DNA of 64,000 bases, from the NCBI GenBank assembly GCA_037043235.1, contig JAWRVZ010000004.1, positions 1,020,001-1,084,000 of the forward strand, read 5' to 3'. Positions 10,268 to 19,470 of this stretch are shown piece after piece. The number at the start of each line of letters is the position of its first letter. The stretch's first letter is position 1. The notes below the pieces were generated by a model. The model was not told where the DNA came from. It was given only the letters and a program-made list of their open reading frames with translations, and did not search any database. Position numbers and translations under genes: made by a program. Origin of the DNA: Rhodeus uyekii (taxonomy: Eukaryota > Chordata > Actinopteri > Cypriniformes > Acheilognathidae).

Positions 10268-11728
10268 ATGAGTGCGGAAAATGTGGCGATTGAACAGAGG
10301 TTCACACCGTGTGTTCATCCTTGCCCTCGTTTTATAACAGGCAAGGATACACATGTTATGTGTGTAATCTGTTTGGGAGAGGAGCATGCACGGTCGGCAC
10401 TTGAGAATGCCGGCTGCAAAGACTGCGAGAGGTTTTCCTTGCATGATCTCCGCTCCCGCCTGGCGGTCTGTAAAGAGGCCGCCCAGGCTAGTGTTCCCCG
10501 TGGTTCAGGACCTGCAGCAGCCGAGGCTTTGCGGCGCTCTCGTTCCTGGGGATCACAAATGGATCTTGCCGAGTTAGCTGGGGTGGGTCCCGCCTTACCT
10601 CAGCTCTCGCGAGATCAAGCGGGTCCCAGTCACGAGCACTCCGAGAGAGGTGCCCGTGCTGTGACTCCAACATTAGCTCTATCTAGTTCAGAAAGTGAGA
10701 TGGATTTAGCTAGTGTTGGTCCGGCCGAGGAGGAATCGCCACCCTCCTCGCCGGCAGTTGAGGAGCTTCTTGAGGTTGTGACACGAGCGGTCTCTTGTCT
10801 GGGGCTTGATTGGCCAGCAGAGACCAGAAGTGCTCGTCCTAGAAGAAGTATGTTGGACGAGCACTATTTACCAGTTCGCGTCACTCCCCCGCGCCGAGCA
10901 ATGCCTTTTATACCAGATTTGCATGCCGAGGTATCTAGATCTTGGGGAAGGCCAGCCTCCGAAAAGGTTCATACACGCAATAGCGGAATGTATAACAATT
11001 TAGTAGGGGGTCAAAATTATTGTTATGGAGGGATGAAAAAAGTGGATGAGGCTCTCGCGAGTTACCTCGTTCCCCAGTCTTCATCCTCCATTAAAGCTCC
11101 GGCGCTCCCCTCCAAGCCGATGCGCGTCACATCGTCCTTGGTGGGGAAAGCGTACTCAGCATCGAGTCAAGCCGCATCGTGCCTGCACACCACGGCACTG
11201 TTGCAGGCGTATCAGGCTGAGTTGCTTGGGAACCTCAACGAGGGCGGCAGTATTAGTCCGGAGGCAGTGACAGAGCTGCGCCGGACTGTGGATTTGTCTC
11301 TTCGGACCACTAGGGAGACGGCCTACTCTGTCGGCCGCTCCATGGCAGCTCTGGTGGCCACGGAGAGACACCTTTGGCTTAATTTGTCAACGATGAAAGA
11401 TAAAGACAAATTTGTTTTGCTGGACGCTCCTCTGTCCCCTTCGGGCTTGTTCGGCGATGCCGTGAGAAGCGTCGTCGACAAGTTTCAGGAGGCTGCACGA
11501 CAGCAGGCAGCATTCAGTAAAGTTCTTCCACGCCGCCCTCCACGTGAGACCGCCAGCCAAGCCAGGTCTCAGAGCTCCTCATACAGGGCCGCTCAAAAAT
11601 ACAGTGTCGCAACCCGTCTCCCTCCGGTAGATGCCGGGAGGGGGGGTCGACAAGTTAAAGCCACAGGTCGTAAAGGTGATCTAAGGGTTGTCCTGGAGGC
11701 TAAGAAGGCTAAGAGTAAGCGGCCCTGA
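10268..11728 (+). CDS. gag: DIRS Gag-like protein (ORF1), 486 aa
   Basis: Putative nucleocapsid/Gag-like protein of the DIRS element, expected to bind the element RNA in a replication particle. The start is the first ATG after the left terminal repeat. Residues 15-53 hold a Cys/His-rich module (C15, H17, C19, H29, C32, C35, H40, C50, C53; 'HVMCVICLGEEHARSALE'), compatible with zinc binding. A Ser/Glu-rich linker (about 115-175) follows. Next comes a conserved block 'MPFIPDLHAEVSRSWGRPAS' and an alanine/leucine-rich helical region, and the C-terminus is basic (KKAKSKRP). The same blocks recur in copy 2 and in the second DIRS family at 60775-61906. The frame is open throughout. It overlaps the upstream end of the pol frame by about 40 bases. 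Confidence 0.9.
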   Translation: MSAENVAIEQRFTPCVHPCPRFITGKDTHVMCVICLGEEHARSALENAGCKDCERFSLHDLRSRLAVCKEAAQASVPRGSGPAAAEALRRSRSWGSQMDLAELAGVGPALPQLSRDQAGPSHEHSERGARAVTPTLALSSSESEMDLASVGPAEEESPPSSPAVEELLEVVTRAVSCLGLDWPAETRSARPRRSMLDEHYLPVRVTPPRRAMPFIPDLHAEVSRSWGRPASEKVHTRNSGMYNNLVGGQNYCYGGMKKVDEALASYLVPQSSSSIKAPALPSKPMRVTSSLVGKAYSASSQAASCLHTTALLQAYQAELLGNLNEGGSISPEAVTELRRTVDLSLRTTRETAYSVGRSMAALVATERHLWLNLSTMKDKDKFVLLDAPLSPSGLFGDAVRSVVDKFQEAARQQAAFSKVLPRRPPRETASQARSQSSSYRAAQKYSVATRLPPVDAGRGGRQVKATGRKGDLRVVLEAKKAKSKRP

Positions 11729-12899
11729 CGCCAAGCCGCAACCAGGTGGTGTGTCCCTGGAGCAGCTCAACAGTCAGCCCGCCATGGGAAAACCACCCCC
11801 TCTAAGGAGGGTCCTAGAGCAATCCTCCCGGGTTTCCGGAATCAGCCCCGGCTCAGTGGGGGATATGTTCTTGGTACCAGAGGCCAGCCCAGGGAGGCTG
11901 GTTCCCCTAGTAGAATTCCGGGATGCGTGGTCACGGCTACCCGGTATCTCTCAGTGGGTCCTGCGGACGGTAACCTTAGGGTACGCCATTCAGTTCGGGG
12001 TTTCTCCACCTCGTTTTTCGGGGGTCCTACAGTCAGTGGTAGGCCCTCAGCAGGCTCTGGTCATGGAGCAAGAAGTAGACACTCTGCTGGCGAAAGGGGC
12101 CATCGAGCATGTACCCCTCGCAGAAAGCAAGTCCGGTTTTTACAGCCGGTACTTCTTAGTTCCAAAGAAGGATGGAGGGTTGCGGCCTATTCTGGATTTG
12201 CGTCTCTTGAATCGTGCGGTCAGGCGTCTAAAGTTCAAAATGCTAACGCTCAAACAGATCGTAGTGCAGGTCAGATCCGAGGACTGGTTTGTCACAGTCG
12301 ACCTCAAGGACGCGTATTTCCATGTCTCCATCCTTCCGCAACACAGGAAGTTCCTGAGGTTCGCCTTTGGGGGAAAGGCGTACCAGTATCAGGTGCTTCC
12401 GTTCGGCCTAGCGCTCTCACCCCGCACGTTCACAAAAGTCGTGGACGCTGCACTAGCTCCACTGCGGCTACGGGGCATCCGTGTTTTAAATTATATCGAC
12501 GACTGGCTTATTTTGGCGCAGTCGCCGCAGTTAGCGGAGCAACATCGAGATGTGGTGCTCGCACATATGAAGGAGCTGGGGCTGAGGCTGAACGCCAAGA
12601 AGTGTGTACTTTCTCCCGCTCAGAGAACCACTTTCTTGGGAGTCATCTGGGACTCAGTTGCGATGTCGGCTCGGCTTTCCCCCGAGCGCATCCAAGCTAT
12701 TTGTTCAGCCGTCAAGAGCATCAAGCTAGGCCAGCCACTCACGGTGAAACACTTTCAGAGGGTGTTAGGGCTCATGGCAGCGGCATCCAGTATTATCCCA
12801 CTGGGCCTTCTGCACATGAGGTCCCTGCAGTGGTGGCTAATGACCAAGGGGTTTTCCCCGAAGGGGAATCCACTACGCACTATCAGGGTCACGGGGTGA
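11688..12899 (+). CDS. pol: DIRS reverse transcriptase, 5' part of pol, ended by an in-frame TGA
   Basis: RNA-directed DNA polymerase of the DIRS/Ty3-related type. The frame opens at 11688 without an ATG, overlapping gag; the first in-frame ATG is 11784, 55 bases after the gag stop. How pol is started is therefore unclear (re-initiation or frameshift). Numbering from 11688, motif A is FVTVDLKDAYFHV with D205, motif B region LPFGLALSPRTF, and the catalytic box is Y269-I-D271-D272. Fingers motifs 'FLVPKKDGGLRPILDLRLLN' precede these. The frame stops at a TGA (12897-12899), after which the same frame continues into RNase H. Copies 2 and 3 have CGA at this codon, so the stop is probably a C-to-T change at a CpG. 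Confidence 0.93.
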   Translation: MSWRLRRLRVSGPDAKPQPGGVSLEQLNSQPAMGKPPPLRRVLEQSSRVSGISPGSVGDMFLVPEASPGRLVPLVEFRDAWSRLPGISQWVLRTVTLGYAIQFGVSPPRFSGVLQSVVGPQQALVMEQEVDTLLAKGAIEHVPLAESKSGFYSRYFLVPKKDGGLRPILDLRLLNRAVRRLKFKMLTLKQIVVQVRSEDWFVTVDLKDAYFHVSILPQHRKFLRFAFGGKAYQYQVLPFGLALSPRTFTKVVDAALAPLRLRGIRVLNYIDDWLILAQSPQLAEQHRDVVLAHMKELGLRLNAKKCVLSPAQRTTFLGVIWDSVAMSARLSPERIQAICSAVKSIKLGQPLTVKHFQRVLGLMAAASSIIPLGLLHMRSLQWWLMTKGFSPKGNPLRTIRVTG

Positions 12900-13778
12900 T
12901 GCCTACGCGCCCTGAGCATGTGGAAGAACTCTTGGTTCCTGTCTCAAGGCCCAAGGCTTGGGGCTCTGGTTCGGAGAGTCTCTCTCTCGACAGACGCCTC
13001 CCTCTCGGGCTGGGGGGCGGTCATGAAGGACCGCTCCTCACAAGGTCTATGGAACAGTCGGCACCAGTCCTGGCACATAAACATGTTAGAGTTACTGGCG
13101 ATCCACAGAGCACTATGTGCGTTCCTACCGGACCTTCGCGACCACCATGTCACTGTGTTCACCGACAGCATGACGGCGGTCGCCTATATCAATCACCAAG
13201 GGGGTCTACGTTCGCGACCACTGTACAAGATGGCGCGACAAATCCTCCTCTGGGCCCAAGGGAAGTTGTTGTCTCTCAGGGCAGCCTACATCCCGGGGGT
13301 CCAGAATGTGGGAGCAGATGCCCTATCGAGACAGGGGGCAAGACCAGGGGAATGGCGGCTCCACCCCGATGTGGTGGAGCAGATTTGGGAAAGATACGGC
13401 AAGGCACAGGTCGACCTGTTTGCCTCAGTAGAGAACACCCACTGCCCTCTGTGGTTTTCACTAACGCATCCAGCGCCTCTGGGGCGGGATGCCATGGTAC
13501 AGGATTGGCCGAGGTCACGCCTGTACGCCTTTCCCCCGATCGCTCTGCTCCCGGGAGTTCTGGCCAAGATTCGCCGGGACAAGGTCCGTCTCACGCTAGT
13601 GGCCCCCCACTGGCCATCCAGGATATGGTTCTCGGACCTGGTATCCCTCCTAGACGGACTCCCTTGGGAGATTCCAATCAGGAGGGACCTTCTGTCCCAG
13701 GCGGAGGGTTGCATTCTATATCCGCAACCAGAGCTAATGAAACTGTGGGTCTGGCCCCTGAAGGGACCCAGCTCATAG
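12900..13778 (+). CDS. pol: RNase H domain and C-terminal region of DIRS pol
   Basis: In the same frame as the reverse transcriptase, directly after its TGA. Numbering from the first ATG (12918), RNase H acidic residues are D26 (LSTDASLSGWG), E58 (MLELLAIHRAL), D83 (VFTDSMTAVAY) and D134 (NVGADALSR). This completes the DEDD set that degrades the RNA strand of RNA/DNA hybrids. Residues 160-286 hold the DIRS-typical 'VDLFAS', 'W' and 'YAFPPIALL' region. In some DIRS elements this position is assigned to a Dam-like methyltransferase domain; that assignment here is inference, and I see no clear catalytic DPPY/NPPY box beyond 'FPPI'. Without readthrough this part would need its own start. Confidence 0.9.
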   Translation, partial: CLRALSMWKNSWFLSQGPRLGALVRRVSLSTDASLSGWGAVMKDRSSQGLWNSRHQSWHINMLELLAIHRALCAFLPDLRDHHVTVFTDSMTAVAYINHQGGLRSRPLYKMARQILLWAQGKLLSLRAAYIPGVQNVGADALSRQGARPGEWRLHPDVVEQIWERYGKAQVDLFASVENTHCPLWFSLTHPAPLGRDAMVQDWPRSRLYAFPPIALLPGVLAKIRRDKVRLTLVAPHWPSRIWFSDLVSLLDGLPWEIPIRRDLLSQAEGCILYPQPELMKLWVWPLKGPSS

Positions 13779-14779
13779 AATCTGGTCTCTCAGCGGAGGT
13801 TGTTGAGACCATCCTTCAGTCCAGAGCTCCCTCCACGAGGAAACTCTACGCCTTGAAGTGGAAACTTTTCACGTCCTGGTGTATTGAAAGGCAGTTGCAC
13901 CCAGTAACCTGTCAAGTTGGCAAAGTACTGGAGTTCCTGCAAGAAAGATTTGTGGCAGGGCTGTCCCCCTCCACCTTGAAGGTTTATGTGGCTGCCATAG
14001 CGGCTTGCCACGTACCTCTGGGTGGGGTATCCCTGGGCAGGGACCCCCTGGTCACTCGTTTCCTCCGTGGCACATTAAGGCTGAGACCTGCGGCACAGAC
14101 CCGGGTGCCGGCTTGGGACTTGTCTGTGGTACTACAAGGCCTGTCCCAGGCACCCTTCGAACCTATAGAGGAAATCTCAATCAAGTACCTCTCTCTTAAG
14201 ACCCTGCTTTTGCTGGCTATCACCTCGCTCAAGAGGGTCGGGGATCTTCAGGCCCTCTCAGTGGCCCCTTCATGTCTTGAGTTTGCGCCCGGGATGGTAA
14301 AGGCATTTCTCCACCCGAGGCCAGGCTATGTCCCCAAGGTTCCCACTGATGTGGCTCGGTCTATCACGCTGCAGGCCTTCTGCCCTCCCCCATTTGATGA
14401 TCATGAGCAGGAGCACAAGAACAAGGTCTGTCCAGTGCGAGCACTGGACGCTTACGTTTTCAAGACTGCCACTTGGCGTAAGTCAGACCAGTTGTTCGTT
14501 TGCTTTGGGACCCCTGAGGGGGCTCCTGCCTCTAAGCAAACCTTAAGCAGGTGGATAGTCGAGGCTATCTGCTTAGCTTATGAGTCGGCCGGACATGCTT
14601 CTCCTCTGAGGGTCCGAGCCCACTCCACTAGGAGCATGGCGGCATCCAAGGCACTCCTCTCCGGAGTGTCCTTATCTGATGTTTGTGCTGCGGCTGGCTG
14701 GTCTTCGCCGCACACTTTTATGAGGTTTTACCATTTGGACCTCGATGCCGCCCCGGGGACTAGGGTGCTCTCTCAGTGA
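13625..14779 (+). CDS. DIRS tyrosine recombinase (integration enzyme)
   Basis: Site-specific recombinase that integrates the circular DNA intermediate, in place of a DDE integrase. The nearest in-frame ATG before the domain is 13625 (384 aa), overlapping the end of pol by 154 bases in another frame. The recognisable domain begins near 13772. The N-terminal SAM-like core-binding region is 'APSTRKLYALKWKLFTSWC...SPSTLKVYVAAIAACH'. Catalytic residues visible, numbered from 13625: R204 (SLKRVGDL), H333 and R336 (AHSTRSMAAS), W359 (AAGWSS) and nucleophile Y369 (RFYHLDL). All are present, so the enzyme may be functional. The frame stays open far upstream, to 11927, across the RT and RNase H genes. 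Confidence 0.92.
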   Translation: MVLGPGIPPRRTPLGDSNQEGPSVPGGGLHSISATRANETVGLAPEGTQLIESGLSAEVVETILQSRAPSTRKLYALKWKLFTSWCIERQLHPVTCQVGKVLEFLQERFVAGLSPSTLKVYVAAIAACHVPLGGVSLGRDPLVTRFLRGTLRLRPAAQTRVPAWDLSVVLQGLSQAPFEPIEEISIKYLSLKTLLLLAITSLKRVGDLQALSVAPSCLEFAPGMVKAFLHPRPGYVPKVPTDVARSITLQAFCPPPFDDHEQEHKNKVCPVRALDAYVFKTATWRKSDQLFVCFGTPEGAPASKQTLSRWIVEAICLAYESAGHASPLRVRAHSTRSMAASKALLSGVSLSDVCAAAGWSSPHTFMRFYHLDLDAAPGTRVLSQ

Positions 14780-14828
14780 GCTGGGACACACCCGGAGGCC
14801 GGCGTCACTGAGGTGGCGTTGGTATTGC

Positions 14829-14927
14829 GTTCCCCTAGCGCTAGACGCAGCTCGAGTTCCCTGAAAGGGAACGTCTCGGGTTACGAATGTAACCCTGGTT
14901 CCCTGAGGGGAACGAGACGCTGCGTCT
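14829..14927 (+). repeat. internal complementary region of DIRS copy 1
   Basis: 14829-14872 is the reverse complement of the element's left end (10019-10062), and 14870-14927 that of its right end (15121-15178). The halves overlap by exactly three bases, AAC at 14870-14872. This is the joined-end template that DIRS elements use to close single-stranded cDNA into a circle. Both halves match almost perfectly. Confidence 0.92.
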
Positions 14928-14956
14928 TTGCCTCAGCTCCTTGAGCCTCCGTGCCC

Positions 14957-15178
14957 GCTTCAGACATTCATGCTGAGGCGCCCGGGTTTCGGACGCGCTC
15001 TTATGCTCTAGCTCATGACGTCACCGGCAGCCGCCGGCAGTGACGCATTCGCACGCGTTCGTCTCTCATTGGTTGCACAGATCTTCACGTGATCGAGGAA
15101 GACTATTTCCCCCTAGCGCTAGACGCAGCGTCTCGTTCCCCTCAGGGAACCAGGGTTACATTTGTAACCCGAGACGTT
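14957..15178 (+). repeat. right inverted terminal repeat of DIRS copy 1
   Basis: Inverted copy of the left repeat with a longer, different outer end ('gtaacccgagacgtt'). Asymmetric outer ends with one longer right repeat are typical of the DIRS1 group. An open frame of about 79 codons across the end is an artefact. Confidence 0.9.
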
Positions 15179-17479
15179 CTTCCTTCACTAAAGCTGTAAG
15201 TACTTACTTTTTTGCTTCAAAAATAAAAGTTTGTAATGTTGTGATTCACCTCTGTAGGGCAATTACAGTTAAGACCTGAGGACCAGATATGTTGAATGAA
15301 GACCAGGAGTCAGACATTTTAGTGAAGTTTAGTTTGCAGTTTCATCCAGCCAGCTTCACAAGGAGTCTCACAAGGAGTTCGTAGGCCGCCCCACACACAA
15401 TAACATTGTTACAGCAATTATACTCTAACAGAGGCTACTAACTAAGTCAATGATGGCGGTTAAATGATTCTGATTGGCCAAGATAAAAAGAAAGAATAAA
15501 AGATAAACAAAACTAGTAATTTTCCACACAAGAGCAGTCTGAAGCATATCTTTGTTGATCACATGGTTGACGGGTTATTGACTTTCCACACGGCTTGTCG
15601 AGAACAACAAGTCATTCCGTCTCCTTATGGTGCCATTTAATCACCTCACCAATACAGAGCATATTAACACACACACAGATACACAACTTCTCCAAAACTC
15701 GGTTCAGGCTCCAACTATCAACAGAGAGACTACTGGTACCCAGAACATTCTTTAACTAATACAAATCCCTAACTTGATTATAAATCAATCTTTACAAATC
15801 ATTCAAATAAGAAAAAGAAAAGAATATATGAAGAAATAAGAAAAGAATACAAGCAGCAATTCCAAATCATCCCCACACCTCATAGCTGGTTGGTTTGGTT
15901 CACGTCTTATAAAGCTTTAACAAAGACATTTTAAAGATCCTTATGGGAAAAAAATAATGGAAAAATTATTTTGGAACCAACAGCAAAACAACCAACATTC
16001 TGGAAATTTACTTTGAATAACCTACTCGAAACACAACAGATATAAAGGAAACACATCATAACTGCTGAAATATTCTCAGGTCATTTGGATTGCTCATGTT
16101 AGTCTACACACATTACAGTATGTTGTGCCTGCAACTAAATTGACTTCACTGATTTCTACCATGTTATGCATATTCTGTTAAATGTATGTGTTAGTGAAAT
16201 TCATGTCCTACTTTGATATCAAAGTGTGTCGTGTCATCTTATCAGTTAATTGTGCGGCTGCTATCTTACATTGGAAATAAGACTTTTCTTTACACTTTTA
16301 TCCTTTTGCTTGTCTCAGAAATGTAGGAATCACCCATATATCTGGGTTCTGGTCTATCTTCGTGCCTATCACTGAATTACTTGGATACTTACTCAAACTC
16401 TTGCTTGTCTGTGAACCCTCAAAAACTGCTGAAACTGAGAAGAAAATTGTAAAAGAGGCTGAATAGCTTTTTTTTCCCTCCATAGACTTGGGTTGGAGGA
16501 GACCGCCTGTTTCCAGTGCACAAAAAATCTCATTATATAGTACAACAGAGATTTGACAGTTATATGCATGGAAGAGAGACAATACAATGCATTAGACAAG
16601 GCCTAGGGAAGCTCAGCCATTATACAGACATATGAAGCTAACTATCTGGGCACCATTGTTATTAAGTAAAGGGAGAGTTATTGAACACAATAATAATCAT
16701 ATTTGACACTGCCCTTGCATTATCCACCGTGAAGGTTGGTAAAGATGTGCCTGTTCGTTACAATATGGTAGCATAGCATCTTAACGCAGTGACCCAGTTA
16801 GGGATAGAGACACTGGCAAAAATATATGTGTGGATTTGCCAAAGGGCACAGGATATAAGTGACAAAATGGAAAATGCTTTAATGATGATCATAAAGGTCT
16901 TGTGTGGTGGAGTGTTGGGGGCACAGCTTCAGTGTATTTTCTCCTGTTAGCTGCTCACGCAGCCTGCAGGAGGAAATTTCACTTCCCTAACCCAACGAGC
17001 AATAAATAACCTTAGTGGGCCTGAGCTTCTGCATAGGCAAAAAGGCTCCCTTTGAATAACAGATTGGTAGACTATTGTTTTATACTGTTAACTTGTCTAA
17101 AAAAAGCTATTTAATAAAAAAGCAAGGACACTAAAGAGCCTTGTGTGGGTCCATTATTAAGAGATTATTGAGATGGTAAAATAATCAACCTGGTAAAACC
17201 ATTTTATTTATTTATTTTTTCTGTTAATGAGCAATTGTGAAGATGACGCACACACAGATTTGCCATAAGACCTGCATTCAAACCTGTGTGTGAATATCAA
17301 GTCTGATTCTGAAACCCTGAACATAAGAGAATAAAAATAGTGGCATATATGTGACTGTAGACTAACTTTGGATGCAATCAGTTGGCATTTGTGTTTAAAA
17401 CATCATAATGTGTTTAATTCATAATTAATTGCAAATTATTTATTTTTGAGAATATTTGAGAATTTTGCTTGTGCATATA
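15179..17479. other. unassigned DNA
   Basis: No gene recognised. The first 500 bases (about 15260-15700) have a more mixed base composition that could be an old LTR, but I cannot find matching ends. Confidence 0.35.
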
Positions 17480-17740
17480 ACTTTTTGGCAAGGGTTTAAC
17501 AGGGAAAGCAAGAACTGATTCAAAATGTTCCTTGAATGCAATGTAAGTTGCTTTGGATAAAAGCATCTGCCAAATGCATAAATGTAAATGTAAATCTGGC
17601 AATTTTGCATTGCAAAAAAAAAAAAAAAAAAAAATGCATTTAAGGTACACATTAACATTCTAATCAGTTCTTGCTTTCCCTGGGAATCAAACCCGTGACC
17701 TTGTCCAATGCTCTACTGATTGAGCTACAGGAATTCTTCC
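17480..17740. mobile_element. two SINE pieces in opposite orientation
   Basis: 17495-17590 is a plus-oriented tail ('gggaaagcaagaactgatt', 'gcatctgccaaatgcataaa'). 17660-17735 is a minus-oriented head of the same family ('ccctgggaatcaaacccgtg', then 'ctgattgagctacagg'). A 21-base A run and short AT-rich sequence lie between. The head contains the box-B and box-A complements. Either two insertions or an inversion after insertion would give this. Confidence 0.7.
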
Positions 17741-19148
17741 AAACTCCCCATGTAAGATATTTCATGAATTCTTCTGTGTCTTGTTGCAGCATTTACTAAA
17801 AAGATATACAACAACACAAATAACTCTAGCAATGGGCTCCATCACGACAAACGGTTCCCTCAATGTGCATAATGAAAATGTGCTTCACCTTTTCTTTAAT
17901 CCAATATTAGAAGAAAACAAAACATACAAAATGCAAAACATTTTTTATGGAAACGCAGCATGACTTGATTCTCATCTAAATTGAGAATTTGTAACATGCC
18001 GACATTCAGAATAGGCTTTAGCAAAAACAAAATGCAACTAAGCCTGCATTCCTATTCCTGTTTGTTCTGTTCAAAAGAACAAAATCTTATAAATTCTTGT
18101 GATGACTCTATCTTAATACGATATTAACAGACAAAACATGGTAAAAAACATTTATATTTTCTGGGAATGACAGCACAGCAGTGTGTCACAGGGAGCACTA
18201 TATGCGTTCATCTTCATATTCATCTTTATGAGTTTGCATTGCAGTATGACTTCAAAAGTGTCAAAGTTGACTTTCCAACAGTTTAAGTTACTTGACTGAC
18301 TAAAATCTGTCTTTGTAATTTGAAAACTCCAATTTTCAGATTGATCAGAAACATTTCTAAATGTCTTTTCTAAATGTGCAACTTCCGTTCCCATTAAATT
18401 CACTAGAATTTTTTTTTTTGTACATATGTTTCCATCACAGTATATATGCATGTATATTTTTTAAATAATAGTTTGGTTCAACTTTTGTGCAGTATCCAAA
18501 ATACAATATTTATATGTTTAAAACAACATTTATATTATTATTTTCTAAGGAATTCATATTAGCTTACGTGGCACCAGATGTGTACCTCCATGCCCAGTAT
18601 CTGAAATGAGTGGAAGGTAGTGGCAGCCCACATCAATGTTTTTTGAAGGAGCCCAGAATTTACTAGCTATGACCATGCCTACAAATAATTGAAACAAGCT
18701 TGCAAATACATCCTTTTGTTTGACAGCAAAGAAGGAAAGTCTTCAGCAAGTTCAACACTGCTGTGATTGAGGAAGGTAAACAAAAGTGTGTAAGCAATCA
18801 TTTCTTACAATGCTATATAATAATCATGGTTTATTGTTTATTATTTATTATTGTTTATGACATATAGGTTATTTGATATATTTACTTTTAAAATTGGTGA
18901 TGTAGTGTACATTTGTTTAATTTGCCATGCAATTTCGAGTGATTTGAGAATTTACTGGCCATGGAACTGTATTTTGTATTTGAAATTAGATTTTATTTTT
19001 TATTTTTTATTTTTTTTATCAGTTTTCCTTATGTTAGTGACAGGCAATTAAGAAATACAATTTTGACTGCGTTAGATTGAAAGTAAAATGTCGGTCTATA
19101 GTCTCAAGTATAGTCTGTTGAATGAAGGTGTACATAATGCTCCCCAAG
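17741..19148. other. unassigned AT-rich DNA
   Basis: Short open frames only (for example 18152-18451, minus), none with a recognisable domain. Confidence 0.4.
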
Positions 19149-19470
19149 TTAAAGGTATAGTTTACCCAAACATTCTGTCATCATTTACTCACCCTCCAAA
19201 CCTGTATGAATTTCTTTATTTTGCTAAACACAAAATAATGTATTTTTAAGAATGTCGGTAACCAAAGAATAGAGGGAAACCACTGACTTCCCAAGTATTT
19301 CCCCCATACTAAGTTATTCAATTGTGCCCCACAATGCTTTAGTTACAAACATTCTTCAAAATATCATCTTTTGTGTTCAACTAAAGAAAGAAATTCATAC
19401 AGGTTTGGAACAGCTTGAGGGAAAGTAAATGATGACATACTTTTCATTTTTGAGTGAACTATCCTTTTAA
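19149..19470. mobile_element. palindromic MITE flanked by TTAA
   Basis: The left end (TTAAAGGTATAGTTTACCC, then 'tgtcatcatttactcaccct') is the reverse complement of the right end ('aaatgatgacat', 'gagtgaactatccttttaa'). Complementarity continues inward ('cctgtatgaatttcttt' with 'aaagaaattcatacagg'), so the whole 322 bp could fold into one hairpin. TTAA at both ends suggests a piggyBac-like target. This family is abundant in cyprinid genomes to my knowledge. There is no coding capacity. Confidence 0.85.

Larger units (their letters stand above)
10019..15178 (+). mobile_element. DIRS1-like tyrosine-recombinase retrotransposon, nearly intact (copy 1)
   Basis: A 5,160-bp element with the full DIRS plan: left inverted terminal repeat, gag, RT/RNase H, tyrosine recombinase, internal complementary region and right inverted terminal repeat. 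There is no integrase and no long direct repeat. Both outer ends are GTT (10019-10021 and 15176-15178). The paired terminal repeats appear identical wherever I compared them over about 150 bases, which implies recent insertion. All encoded domains keep their catalytic residues. The only obvious lesion is a TGA in pol at 12897-12899. The element is GC- and CpG-rich against AT-rich surroundings. I am very sure of the order; the family name within fish DIRS elements needs a database. Confidence 0.95.

Noticed and set aside
13286..13714. 142-codon minus-strand frame inside DIRS pol
   Set aside because: It is the reverse of the RNase H/pol coding strand in GC-rich DNA; coding support is on the plus strand.
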